Below the pieces are notes generated by a model. The model saw only the letters and a program-made list of their open reading frames with translations. It did not search any database and was not told the origin of the DNA. DNA of 25,618 bases from Bacilli bacterium. Its GTDB lineage: Bacteria; Bacillota_I; Bacilli_A; RF39; UBA660. This document shows, in pieces, positions 7,730-15,450 of the stretch (positions within the stretch are counted from its first letter, which is position 1; each line of letters begins with the position of its first letter). The stretch spans positions 1 through 25,618 of the forward strand of contig JAEDJT010000021.1 in the NCBI GenBank assembly GCA_016296185.1, given 5' to 3'. Both the position numbers and the translations under genes were made by a program.

Positions 7730-8569
7730 ATGATAGATATAATATTAGATAGTTTATTAGATACGCTAAAAATATTACCATTTTTATTTATAACATTTTT
7801 AGCAATTGAATTGATTGAACATAAATTTAGTGAAAAAACAGAAAAATTAATAAAAAAATCAGGTAAAACAGGACCAATAGTTGGTGGTGTTTTAGGAGCA
7901 ATACCTCAATGTGGTTTTAGTGTAGCAGCAACAAATCTTTATATAACAAGAATTATTTCATTGGGTACATTAATATCTATATATTTATCAACATCTGATG
8001 AAATGCTACCTGTATTATTGTCATCAGGAGCTAAATTTAACATTATATTTAAAATAGTATTAATAAAAATAGTAATAGGTATTATAGCTGGTATTGTAAT
8101 TGATTCAATATATCATCCTAAAAAGAAAAAACATATTCATGATATATGTGAACATGATCATTGTGATTGTGAACATAATATTTTAAAATCATCAATTATC
8201 CATACATTAAAAACAATAATATTTATTTTAATAGTCAACTTTATCTTAAATGTAGCATTTAACTCTCTTGGTGAAAATGTATTATCAAAACTTTTACTTA
8301 AAGATACATTTGTATCTCCATTTATATCAAGCTTAATTGGATTAATTCCAAACTGTGGAGCAAGTATAATGTTAACAACTATGTATTTAAACAATACAAT
8401 TACATTAAATACATGTATTAGTGGATTATTAACTGGTACAGGAATAGCAATAGCAGTATTATTTAAATCAAATAAGAATATTAAAGAAAACATATCTATA
8501 ATTATATTAATCTATTTAATTGGTTCAATTTCTGGTCTATTATTAAATCTATTAGGGGGATTATTATGA
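7730..8569 (+). CDS. ArsP_2/DUF2899-type putative heavy-metal exporter
   Basis: 280 residues from ATG 7730 (AGGAG at 7717-7721, spacing 8); the in-frame TTG at 7709 lies within the operator and is unlikely. It has about eight membrane segments in two related halves, each with a Pro-Cys-Gly signature: AIPQCGFSVAATNLYI in the first and LIPNCGASIMLTTMYL in the second. This is the pattern of the ArsP_2 family (putative 10-TM heavy-metal exporter, often named arsenic efflux protein or putative manganese transporter). Between the halves is a cytoplasmic or loop cluster KKKKHIHDICEHDHCDCEH, dense in His, Cys and Asp, which looks like a metal-binding loop. The last base pairs overlap the Fur-family gene (ATGA), so the two are translationally coupled. 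The substrate metal is not determined; Mn, Zn or arsenic species are the options. Confidence 0.8.
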   Translation: MIDIILDSLLDTLKILPFLFITFLAIELIEHKFSEKTEKLIKKSGKTGPIVGGVLGAIPQCGFSVAATNLYITRIISLGTLISIYLSTSDEMLPVLLSSGAKFNIIFKIVLIKIVIGIIAGIVIDSIYHPKKKKHIHDICEHDHCDCEHNILKSSIIHTLKTIIFILIVNFILNVAFNSLGENVLSKLLLKDTFVSPFISSLIGLIPNCGASIMLTTMYLNNTITLNTCISGLLTGTGIAIAVLFKSNKNIKENISIIILIYLIGSISGLLLNLLGGLL

Positions 8570-8961
8570 TAGATAATATATTAAAAAGTAATAATTTAAA
8601 AATAACTAAACAAAGAAAACAAATACTGAGTATTATTAATGAATTAAACGATAATGCAACAATAAAAAATATAATAGAAAATAGTAAAGATATTGATAAA
8701 TCAACAATATACAGAATAATTGAATTATTAATTAATAAAAATATAATAGATAAAGACATTAATATAAATAATGAAATATTTTATTACATAAATGAATCTC
8801 ATTCTCATTATGTAACATGTGTAAAATGTCATAAAAAAGAAAAAATTGATATGTGCCCATTTGATAAAATAAATAAAGATTTAACAAAAAATGGATATCA
8901 AATTTTAACACATAAAATAGAAATAATGGGTATATGTAAAAAATGCCAAGGAGTAGTGTAG
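8566..8961 (+). CDS. Fur-family metal-responsive transcriptional regulator
   Basis: 131 residues. The N-terminal winged helix (1-75) has ITKQRKQILSIINEL and the recognition-helix region DKSTIYRIIELLINKNII, typical of Fur/Zur/PerR. The C-terminal dimerisation and metal domain has HSHYVTCVKCHKKEKIDMCP and GICKKCQ, giving two CxxC pairs for the structural zinc and His residues for the sensing site. Which metal or signal it senses cannot be read from the sequence. It overlaps the upstream permease gene by 4 bp and shares its promoter, which carries the 23-bp inverted repeat; self-regulated repression of a metal exporter or importer operon is the simple inference. Confidence 0.88.
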   Translation: MIDNILKSNNLKITKQRKQILSIINELNDNATIKNIIENSKDIDKSTIYRIIELLINKNIIDKDININNEIFYYINESHSHYVTCVKCHKKEKIDMCPFDKINKDLTKNGYQILTHKIEIMGICKKCQGVV

Positions 8962-8962
8962 T

Positions 8963-9469
8963 ATGGAAGCAATTATAACTTTATTGATAGGAATAGTATT
9001 ATGTCTATATGGTAATAAATTAAGAAATATAATGACAATTTTAATATGGTTTATCATAGGTTATTCTTTAAGTGATTACTTATTAAGTGGCATAATAGAT
9101 AATAGTACAGTATTATTTATTGTAAATCTTATAATAGGTATAGTAGTTGGATCATTCTCAATTAAACTAGAAAAAATATCTATATTTATTGCAGTTTCAT
9201 ATATTACATATGAATCAATTAAAATATATGGATTTGTTGATAATGCAACACTAAATACAATAATTACAATATTAATAAGTTTAATAACTGGTTCATTATC
9301 ATTAGTATTAATTAAATTAATATTTATCTTAGCTACAAGTCTATATGGTGGATCATTATTACTAACTTCTATTCCAACATTAGTACCTGCAGTATCAAGC
9401 ATTATAAATCCTCTAGTACTTGTAATAGTATTATGTAGTATTATAATTCAATTTAAAATAAGTGAATAA
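8963..9469 (+). CDS. Small polytopic membrane protein (TM198/DUF4203-like)
   Basis: 168 residues, nearly all hydrophobic, with about six to seven membrane segments in short glycine-containing repeats (LLIGIVLCLYGNKLRN; VNLIIGIVVGSFSIKLEKIS; LYGGSLLL). The Gly-rich, repeat-like layout and the G-N/K-L-R turn after the first helix resemble the DUF4203/TM7S3-TM198 family, but this is a weak match made by eye. AAGGAG at 8948-8953 gives 9-nt spacing to ATG 8963, and it begins one base after the Fur-family stop, so it is the third gene of that operon and is likely controlled by the same operator. Role unknown; a part in metal handling is only suggested by context. Confidence 0.65.
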   Translation: MEAIITLLIGIVLCLYGNKLRNIMTILIWFIIGYSLSDYLLSGIIDNSTVLFIVNLIIGIVVGSFSIKLEKISIFIAVSYITYESIKIYGFVDNATLNTIITILISLITGSLSLVLIKLIFILATSLYGGSLLLTSIPTLVPAVSSIINPLVLVIVLCSIIIQFKISE

Positions 9470-9492
9470 GTCGGTAATTGTACCGACTTTTA
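9468..9492 (+). terminator. Rho-independent terminator of the permease/Fur operon
   Basis: Perfect 9-bp stem AAGTCGGTA (9468-9476) / TACCGACTT (9481-9489) with an ATTG loop, followed by a short T run. It has the highest GC content of the hairpins here. Confidence 0.78.
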
Positions 9493-9497
9493 TAATG

Positions 9498-9506
9498 TGA
9501 TAAAAT
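9498..9506 (+). promoter_or_regulatory. Possible extended -10 promoter
   Basis: TGATAAAAT (TG, 1 nt, TAAAAT), 16 nt before the lipoprotein start codon and right after the preceding terminator; the distance to the SD is short. Confidence 0.35.
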
Positions 9507-9522
9507 GTTTTTGGTGATATAT

Positions 9523-10266
9523 ATGAAAAGAATAAAATATGTTGCAATTATATTATTTGTATTAATAATGATTACAGGTTGTACAAATTATAATAAAATA
9601 ATAGAAGAACAAAATAATAAAGCAAGTGAAACAATTAAAGATTTAAATAATATTAAAAAAGAAAAAATAAAGGAATCATATAACTATATTGTTGATAACA
9701 TTGATAATATTAAAGATATAGAAGTTTATACTAAAATAGTATATAACAATGAATATTTAAAATTAATATTAGATTCTAATAAAGAAAATGTATTATATGA
9801 TTTTACTAATAGGGTAAATGATTACGTGTTAAAAAGTAATAGTAAAAATAAAAAGAAATTACAAAATACAATTGATGGAATTAACAATAATTTAGATGAA
9901 GCTATTGAAATTGCATATAATAATTACTATCATGAAATAGTAGTAAACAATATTATTAAAAGACAAGAAAGTCAAGCTATTGCAGATACTAATGATAAAA
10001 ACATGAAAAATACAAAACAAGTAGAAAAAGCATTAAATTATATTAATATACATATTGATAATCCATATGAAAATGAAGAAATATTAGAAAATATAATCTA
10101 CTATAGTTTATATTTGAAAAATTTATTTGAAGATCAAAATGATATAACAAAAATTGGAACTAATACTATTAATTACTTAAAAGAATTGTCAAGTAATACA
10201 AAACAAGAAATAAAAAGAAGTATAACAAAAATAGATTTAGAAGATTATAAAAATATATTAAAATAG
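9523..10266 (+). CDS. Predicted lipoprotein, helical, function unknown
   Basis: 248 residues from ATG 9523, chosen over the upstream in-frame ATG at 9505 because GGTGAT (9513-9518) precedes it by 4 nt. The N terminus is a lipoprotein signal: KRIKYVAIILFVLIMITGC, with Cys19 the site for lipidation and cleavage by LspA, which is encoded later in this window. The mature part is highly charged, helical and free of further Cys, with long heptad-like stretches (EEQNNKASETIKDLNNIKKEK; RQESQAIADTNDKNMKNTKQVEK), so coiled coil is likely. It would sit on the outer membrane surface. I do not recognise a family. It is followed after 12 bp by a membrane-protein gene and is probably cotranscribed with it. 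Confidence 0.75.
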   Translation: MKRIKYVAIILFVLIMITGCTNYNKIIEEQNNKASETIKDLNNIKKEKIKESYNYIVDNIDNIKDIEVYTKIVYNNEYLKLILDSNKENVLYDFTNRVNDYVLKSNSKNKKKLQNTIDGINNNLDEAIEIAYNNYYHEIVVNNIIKRQESQAIADTNDKNMKNTKQVEKALNYINIHIDNPYENEEILENIIYYSLYLKNLFEDQNDITKIGTNTINYLKELSSNTKQEIKRSITKIDLEDYKNILK

Positions 10267-10278
10267 GAAGTAGATAAC

Positions 10279-11070
10279 ATGAGAGAGTTTTTCGTTAACG
10301 AAAATCCAGTATTCTTATTTAAACCATTTGGTTTAATACATAATTTATTTACAACAACTGCATTATTAGCAGCTATTATAATATTTATAAATAGAAATAA
10401 GATATCTAATATAAAAGAAAAAACAACATGGAATATATTAAGAGTAGGTGCAACAATATTATTGATTAATATGTTTATATATACATTTGGAAACCTACAT
10501 TATGGATGTTTTAATTATAAAGAAATGTTACCATTCCATTTATGTTTTATAGCAAACTATATGTTCATGTATGCTGTTTATACAAAAAATATTAATATAT
10601 TAAGAATCACAATATTTATGTGTTTTATTGGACCTATACCAGCAATATTATGGCCAGAATTAACATCTACAATAGATAATTTTAATTTTTGGCAATTAAT
10701 AATATCACATCATTTCTTCTTGAATTTATCATTATTTTCATATTTTGCACTAAATTATAGAGTAAGAAAAATAGATTACATTAAAACATTTATATTATTA
10801 GTTACATTATTGTTATTATCTTATCCATTTAACAAATTATTTGATACTAATTATATATTTACAAATTACATGCCAAAAAATGTAGTAGATTTATATCCTT
10901 GGGTAGAAAAATTCCCATTATTATTAGTATTATTTGTTTTAGGATTTGTAATTTCAATAATAATATATTTAATACTAATAGTACCAAGAAATAAAGAACT
11001 AGATAGAATGATAGAAAATGAAAAGAAAAGAATTAAAGAAACTAAAACAAATAAAAGAAGCAATAATTAA
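10279..11070 (+). CDS. YwaF/TMEM164-like (TIGR02206) integral membrane protein
   Basis: 263 residues with six or seven membrane helices and a charged, Lys-rich cytoplasmic C-terminal tail. Recognition rests on the length, the topology and the LPFHLCFIANYMFMYAVYT block (family signature LPLHLC), preceded by NLHYG and followed by GPIPAILWPEL and the aromatic/His-rich IISHHFFLNLSLF. Bacterial members (B. subtilis YwaF) have no established function. AGGAAG at 10265-10270 gives 8-nt spacing to ATG 10279. The end of the gene overlaps the next one by 53 bp in another frame; the overlapped part is the low-complexity Lys/Glu/Arg tail, so the overlap costs little. Confidence 0.78.
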   Translation: MREFFVNENPVFLFKPFGLIHNLFTTTALLAAIIIFINRNKISNIKEKTTWNILRVGATILLINMFIYTFGNLHYGCFNYKEMLPFHLCFIANYMFMYAVYTKNINILRITIFMCFIGPIPAILWPELTSTIDNFNFWQLIISHHFFLNLSLFSYFALNYRVRKIDYIKTFILLVTLLLLSYPFNKLFDTNYIFTNYMPKNVVDLYPWVEKFPLLLVLFVLGFVISIIIYLILIVPRNKELDRMIENEKKRIKETKTNKRSNN

Positions 11071-11584
11071 AAAAGTATTAATACCCTTTTTAATAATTGT
11101 TATTATAGTTATATTTTGTGTGATTATATTATTTTTAATGAATATGTATAATTTAAATAATAAACCATATTATAAAGCTAGCAGTTTCAATATAAAAACA
11201 ATATATAGTAAAATAGATAAAGACAAAGATAATATAGATGATTATACAGATATATTATTAGGTGCTCAAAAACAAATATCAAAAGAAATTTCAGATATTG
11301 AATTATTATCAAAATCATTAAAAAATGCTGGTTATAATTTAAATGACGAAGAACTAATAAATTATATAAAAGATAATAGTGATGAAATTACTGATGATTA
11401 TTATGAAATAAAAGATTTTCAACCAGGAGACATAATTATATATGATGACAATAAAATATGTATTGTATCAGATAAAAGAAATGAAAATGGTATAACATAT
11501 ATAATATATGTAGATGAAATTGTTAAAGAAGAAGATCATATGGATGATATAACAATTACAAATCATTATAGATTAAAGAGTTAA
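11018..11584 (+). CDS. DUF1287-like protein lacking the expected catalytic block
   Basis: 188 residues. After a basic start there is a membrane anchor (about 20-43), and the rest is outside the cell. Two blocks match DUF1287 (an NlpC/P60-like cysteine-amidase relative): an N-terminal DKDKDNIDDYTDILLGAQKQ, and a C-terminal DFQPGDIIIYDDNKICIVSDKRNENG...HYRL. Between them the family normally has a GVCTDV...AFKNAGY block with the nucleophile Cys. Here the aligned stretch is EISDIELLSKSLKNAGYNLND, so NAGY is kept but the Cys is gone, and the usual HIGIVSDKRN His is replaced (KICIVSDKRN). It is probably an inactive descendant with a binding role, or a domain under decay. ATG 11018 has no clear SD and overlaps the upstream gene, suggesting coupled translation. 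Confidence 0.7.
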   Translation: MKRKELKKLKQIKEAIIKKVLIPFLIIVIIVIFCVIILFLMNMYNLNNKPYYKASSFNIKTIYSKIDKDKDNIDDYTDILLGAQKQISKEISDIELLSKSLKNAGYNLNDEELINYIKDNSDEITDDYYEIKDFQPGDIIIYDDNKICIVSDKRNENGITYIIYVDEIVKEEDHMDDITITNHYRLKS

Positions 11585-11600
11585 TAATAACTCTTTTTTT
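11575..11600 (+). terminator. Rho-independent terminator
   Basis: Stem AAAGAGTTA (11575-11583) / TAACTCTTT (11588-11596) with an ATAA loop, followed by T residues up to 11600. It overlaps the stop codon of the DUF1287-like gene and runs into the next promoter. Confidence 0.78.
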
Positions 11601-11608
11601 GTTATAAT
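11600..11608 (+). promoter_or_regulatory. Extended -10 promoter fused to the terminator tail
   Basis: TGTTATAAT, whose T is the last base of the terminator's T run. It lies 16 nt before the yfcE start codon, so the leader would be very short or the promoter may serve only weakly. Confidence 0.4.
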
Positions 11609-11624
11609 AAATATGGTGATGAAA

Positions 11625-12155
11625 ATGAAATTGATAATTGCAAGTGATATACATGGATCATTAAAATATACAAAAAAAATAGAAGAGTTAATTAATAAAG
11701 AACAACCAGATAATCTTATATTATTAGGAGACTTATTATATCATGGAGCTAGAAATAGTCTTCCAGATGAATATAATACAATGGAAGTAGCTAATATTTT
11801 AAATAAACATAAAGATATTATAATTGCGGTAAGAGGTAATTGTGATTCAGAAGTAGATGATATGGTTACAGAATTTGATACTAGAGCAGACTACAAACAA
11901 ATTAATATAGATGGTAATGAATTTATACTTACACACGGTCATTTAAAACCATGGTTAATAGATATTATTGGAGATAAATATGTTTTAGAAGGACATACTC
12001 ATGTATATAATATTGAAGGTAAAAATATAAATCCAGGAAGTGTAGGTATTCCAAAAGTTAACAAAGAACACACATGTATTTTATACAATAATAAAACATT
12101 CAATTTAATAGATTTAGATACACTTAATATAATAAAAACTCAAAGTATTGATTAA
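11625..12155 (+). CDS. yfcE: YfcE-type metallophosphodiesterase
   Basis: 176 residues from ATG 11625, with GGTGAT (11615-11620) 4 nt upstream; the ATG at 11613 overlaps that SD and is less likely. The calcineurin-like phosphoesterase motifs appear in order: SDIHGS (Asp8, His10), LLGDLLYHGARN, VRGNCDSEVD, LTHGH and EGHTHVY, ending with NPGSVGIPK. The LGD-L-HG-RN...P spacing and the length match E. coli YfcE, a two-metal (Mn-type) phosphodiesterase active on model diesters and of unclear physiological substrate. Cytoplasmic. It follows a terminator and a candidate promoter and has no terminator after it, so read-through into the ADP-ribosylglycohydrolase gene is possible. Confidence 0.9.
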   Translation: MKLIIASDIHGSLKYTKKIEELINKEQPDNLILLGDLLYHGARNSLPDEYNTMEVANILNKHKDIIIAVRGNCDSEVDDMVTEFDTRADYKQINIDGNEFILTHGHLKPWLIDIIGDKYVLEGHTHVYNIEGKNINPGSVGIPKVNKEHTCILYNNKTFNLIDLDTLNIIKTQSID

Positions 12156-12194
12156 TTGCTATAACATATTTAGATAGGTAAAATATGGAAGAAA

Positions 12195-12226
12195 ATACTA
12201 TAAAAATATAGAAAATATAGTATAAT
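12195..12226 (+). promoter_or_regulatory. Candidate -10 with overlapping inverted repeat
   Basis: TATAAT at 12221-12226, 20 nt before the ATG at 12247. An inverted repeat ATACTATA (12195-12202) / TATAGTAT (12216-12223) overlaps the hexamer. In DNA this AT-rich the repeat may be chance. Confidence 0.3.
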
Positions 12227-12246
12227 ATTGATAGGTGGGTGATTAT

Positions 12247-13185
12247 ATGGGCCTAAGATATTTAGATGGATTAATGGGATTCGTTATTGGCGATGCCATG
12301 GGAGTACCATTAGAATTCAAAAAAAGAGAAGAATTACTAGCTAAACCAGTTACTAAAATGACAGGGTTTGGAACACACAATGTAGAAGAAGGAACATGGA
12401 GTGATGATACTTCGATGTTATTAGCTACAATCGATTCAATTAATACTAAAGGAACAATAGACTACATGGATATTGCCCTTAAATTTACAGCATTTAAAAA
12501 TCACGCTCACTATACACCTAATAACGAAGTATTTGATATCGGAAATGTTTGCGCAAGAGCAATCGATAAATTTGATGAAGAAAGAGCTAATCCAACTCAA
12601 TGTGGATTAACAGATATAAATAGTAATGGTAATGGATCACTTATGAGAATACTACCAATTGCATATTATGCAATTGAAAGAAAACTACAAGACTATGAAA
12701 TAATTGAATTAGTAAAAGATTTATCATCAATTACTCATGGTCATGAAATAAGTATTATGGGATGTTACATTTATGTAAGATTTATAATGTTCTTACTAAA
12801 TGGTAAAGATAAATTATCTGCATACAGTATGACTAAATGTGTTGATTACAGTATGTTTAGTGAAGAAACTATTGAAGTATATAAAAGAATCCTAAATGAT
12901 GATATAAGTAAATTAAAATTAAATGATATAAAATCATCAGGATATGTAGTAGATACATTAGAAGCAGTTATTTGGGTTGTTTTAAATACTGATAGTTTTA
13001 AAGCATCAATAATAGGAGCAATTAATCTAGGAGAAGATACAGATACAATTGGTGCATTAGTTGGTGCAGCATCTGGAATCATCTATGGATACGATTATAT
13101 TCCTGAAGAATGGATTAATGAATTAGCAAGAAAAGATTATTTACTAGATATATTTGAAGAATTTAGTGAAAATAAGTATGAATAG
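12247..13185 (+). CDS. ADP-ribosylglycohydrolase family protein (DraG-like)
   Basis: 312 residues from ATG 12247, with GGTGAT (12238-12243) upstream; the GTG at 12235 lies in the SD region. The family's metal and substrate motifs are complete: GFVIGDAMGVPLEF (Asp16, Glu23), GTWSDDTSM (Asp53, Asp54), NGNGSLMRILPIA, the SITHGHE helix and NLGEDTDTIGALVGA (Asp264, Asp266) near the end. Family members remove ADP-ribose from arginine or other residues, or hydrolyse O-acetyl-ADP-ribose or phosphate esters, using two Mg/Mn ions. No ADP-ribosyltransferase is obvious beside it, so the target is unknown. Cytoplasmic. The base use is slightly less extreme than in the neighbouring hypothetical genes (more GC-ending codons such as gcc, atc), as expected for a conserved enzyme. 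A strong terminator follows. Confidence 0.93.
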   Translation: MGLRYLDGLMGFVIGDAMGVPLEFKKREELLAKPVTKMTGFGTHNVEEGTWSDDTSMLLATIDSINTKGTIDYMDIALKFTAFKNHAHYTPNNEVFDIGNVCARAIDKFDEERANPTQCGLTDINSNGNGSLMRILPIAYYAIERKLQDYEIIELVKDLSSITHGHEISIMGCYIYVRFIMFLLNGKDKLSAYSMTKCVDYSMFSEETIEVYKRILNDDISKLKLNDIKSSGYVVDTLEAVIWVVLNTDSFKASIIGAINLGEDTDTIGALVGAASGIIYGYDYIPEEWINELARKDYLLDIFEEFSENKYE

Positions 13186-13188
13186 TGT

Positions 13189-13227
13189 AAAAAATAGAAA
13201 GCTTTGATATAAACTTTCTATTTTTTT
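13189..13227 (+). terminator. Rho-independent terminator
   Basis: Perfect 13-bp stem AAAAAATAGAAAG (13189-13201) / CTTTCTATTTTTT (13214-13226) with a 12-nt loop. Its T run continues directly into the next promoter. Confidence 0.8.
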
Positions 13228-13235
13228 GATATAAT
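13227..13235 (+). promoter_or_regulatory. Extended -10 promoter fused to the terminator tail
   Basis: TGATATAAT at 13227-13235, 37 nt before the ATG at 13273; no -35 is seen, as expected for an extended -10. Confidence 0.5.
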
Positions 13236-13272
13236 ATTATTAGTGGATAAAAATAAGTTAGGTGGTATCTAT

Positions 13273-14328
13273 ATGAAACTAAAAAACAAGTATAATATAG
13301 TAGTAATATTATGTATATTATTATCTTTTTTAACTATAAACTTAAGTAGTATAGGTGTATCTAATTCAGCAACAATTGAACAAACAATAGATTATGATAA
13401 TCCAAATGAAATTGTTCAAACTAATACAGCTCAAACATTAAATAACACAAATAAAATAAATTCAGAAGACTTAATTGTTTTAACAATTGGAATAATAAAC
13501 GTAATAGTAATAGGATCATTATTTATAACAGCATCAAAAATAATAATGAAAAAGAAAAACTTAAGAGAAATACCTGATTTATTCTTATATATAGTAATAG
13601 TATTATCTACATTATTATTTGTATGTTTATATATAAAAATGAATAATTCAGATTTATTCCTAACTACGATGGCAGTAATAGATATATGTGGTTTTATACT
13701 TGATAATTTCTATTTAAAAAAAGTATTAAAAATATTAAATGATAACAAAAAAGATGACTTAATAATAAGTGAATCATTAGATGACTATAATGATATAACA
13801 CTAGGTCAAGCAAGTGAATTTGGTATTAATAATGTAATATCATTAAAACAAGATATATACACAGTATGTAATAATATTAATGAAGCGTATATGAATTTTG
13901 ATAAAAAAGAATTAAAAAAACTATGTACAAAAGAACTATATACTACATATGTAAATGAGTTAGATGAATTAAAAGATAATAACTCAAAATGGATTATTGA
14001 AAAATTAAATTACAATAACTGTAAAATAACATCAATAACAAAAAAAGATGATTTACTAATAATTAAAGCAATTTTAAAAGTAAGTATGATAGATTACTTA
14101 TTAAAAGATGAAAAAGTAATTAAAGGATTTAAAAACAAAGAAAAGAATAATACATATGAGTTAGAATTACATAAAAGTTCAATTATTAGAAAAGCATTAA
14201 GTTGTCCTAGTTGTGGTCAATCATTAAAAACAACAGGTAGTGATAAATGTCCTTATTGTAAACAAATAATTGTTAGTATTGGTGATGATCTAGTACTAAA
14301 CAAAAAGAAAAAAATAAGAGTAAAGTAG
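13273..14328 (+). CDS. Tim44-like, zinc-ribbon membrane protein (copy 1)
   Basis: 351 residues from ATG 13273 (AGGTGG at 13260-13265; the GTG at 13243 lies between promoter and SD). Residues 5-30 are a signal peptide or first membrane span (IVVILCILLSFLTINLSSIGVSNSA). Two further spans follow (about 76-94 and 105-140). The C-terminal half begins with NINEAYMNFDKKELKKLCTKELYTTYVNEL, the Tim44-like helix-pair region that precedes a cone-shaped beta/alpha domain, and ends with a four-Cys zinc ribbon, CPSCGQ...CPYCKQ. This layout matches proteins annotated as zinc-ribbon domain-containing transport proteins in Firmicutes; the link to actual transport is unproven. It is a paralogue of the next gene, which starts 9 bp later. 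Confidence 0.78.
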   Translation: MKLKNKYNIVVILCILLSFLTINLSSIGVSNSATIEQTIDYDNPNEIVQTNTAQTLNNTNKINSEDLIVLTIGIINVIVIGSLFITASKIIMKKKNLREIPDLFLYIVIVLSTLLFVCLYIKMNNSDLFLTTMAVIDICGFILDNFYLKKVLKILNDNKKDDLIISESLDDYNDITLGQASEFGINNVISLKQDIYTVCNNINEAYMNFDKKELKKLCTKELYTTYVNELDELKDNNSKWIIEKLNYNNCKITSITKKDDLLIIKAILKVSMIDYLLKDEKVIKGFKNKEKNNTYELELHKSSIIRKALSCPSCGQSLKTTGSDKCPYCKQIIVSIGDDLVLNKKKKIRVK

Positions 14329-14337
14329 GTAGTTATT

Positions 14338-15450
14338 ATGAGTAAAACATATAAAAAAATTTGTTATATTATCGCAGCATTAACATTAATCGTAGGAGTA
14401 GCATTTACTAATCAAGATTTAAGAAACGCTGTTACTGATGCCGGAAATACAACATCACACTCAAGTGGTGGTTCATCTCATTCATCAAGTAGCCACTCAT
14501 CAAGCAGTCATTCATCAAGTAGTCACTCATCAAGTAGTCATTCATCTTCAAGTAGCAGTAGTTTTTCTTCTAGTGGAGATATAGATGATTTACCATGGTA
14601 TATTGCAATTTTAGTATTCCTATTCGTATCAATTCACTGGACAATATTTGCAATAATACCAATAGCAAATCTATTAAGTAAAAATAACAAAAATAAAGTT
14701 GTTAAATATGTAATAATACTAGAAGTAATAAGAGTAGCAATATACGCAGTAATGTTTATTTATTCTGCTAGTATAGCAATGCTTGTTGACTTTATAGGAT
14801 TATTCCCAATAGCATTTATAGTATTCCCAATAATGATTAAAAAAGATAGTAATAATGTATCATCATATACACCTTCTAATTCAATTGAAAATGATTATCC
14901 TGAAGTGTCTGTAGAAGAATATGAATTATATGATATTAAAAATGTTGAAGAATTCAAAACACAATTATATAAAATGTTCTATGATATTGAAATCGCATGG
15001 ATGAATTTTGATTATGGTACATTAAAAGAATTATGTACAGATGAATTATACAACACATATAAATCACAATTAGATACATATAAAGTTAAACATCAAAAAA
15101 ATATAATGGAAGATATTACAAGAATAAAAGTAAGACCTTATAAATTCACAGCTACTAAAAATTTATTAACAGCTAAAGTAATTATTGAAATAGAAATGAA
15201 AGATTATATAATTGATGAAACTAACAATCAAGTAGTAAGTGGTAACAAAACAACTATTTACAATAATACTTATGACTTTACTTTTGTTAGAAATATTCAT
15301 TATATTAGAGAAAAATGTCCAAATTGTGGTCATGACTTAAAAGAACATCAAGGAACAATAAAATGTCCATATTGTAGATCTATTTTAGTTAATTATGATG
15401 ACAAATGGCATGTTGCTGAAAAGAAAAATATTCAACAAATTAATAAATAA
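14338..15450 (+). CDS. Tim44-like, zinc-ribbon membrane protein with Ser/His linker (copy 2)
   Basis: 370 residues; ATG 14338 follows AGGTAG. Residues 7-24 are a signal anchor. Residues 42-78 form an external linker of almost only Ser and His, including four copies of SSSSH. Membrane spans follow at about 84-103 and 120-160. The C-terminal half holds the Tim44-like region (YKMFYDIEIAWMNFDYGTLK, KELCTDELYNTYKSQLDTYK, ..NIMEDITRIKVRPYKF) and the zinc ribbon CPNCGHD...CPYCRS. Copy 1 has the same blocks in the same order but lacks the Ser/His linker. Low-complexity Ser/His stretches close to the first span are usual in this family. It is the last gene of the pair, before a terminator. Function unknown; membrane or envelope location. 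Confidence 0.78.
   Translation: MSKTYKKICYIIAALTLIVGVAFTNQDLRNAVTDAGNTTSHSSGGSSHSSSSHSSSSHSSSSHSSSSHSSSSSSSFSSSGDIDDLPWYIAILVFLFVSIHWTIFAIIPIANLLSKNNKNKVVKYVIILEVIRVAIYAVMFIYSASIAMLVDFIGLFPIAFIVFPIMIKKDSNNVSSYTPSNSIENDYPEVSVEEYELYDIKNVEEFKTQLYKMFYDIEIAWMNFDYGTLKELCTDELYNTYKSQLDTYKVKHQKNIMEDITRIKVRPYKFTATKNLLTAKVIIEIEMKDYIIDETNNQVVSGNKTTIYNNTYDFTFVRNIHYIREKCPNCGHDLKEHQGTIKCPYCRSILVNYDDKWHVAEKKNIQQINK
14482..14541 (+). repeat. In-gene tandem repeat, 15 bp x 4 (SSSSH)
   Basis: Four 15-bp units coding SSSSH (TCATCAAGTAGTCAC and variants) with only third-position differences. Flanking Ser/His codons are less regular. The unit keeps the frame, so copy-number change would lengthen or shorten the linker. 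Confidence 0.85.

Noticed and set aside
8158..9402. Reverse-strand frames opposite the permease, Fur-family and membrane-protein genes
   Set aside because: They lie wholly within strongly supported + strand genes with family motifs and have no SD.
14482..14541. CRISPR-like array
   Set aside because: The 15-bp units are directly adjacent, in frame and code SSSSH; there are no spacers.
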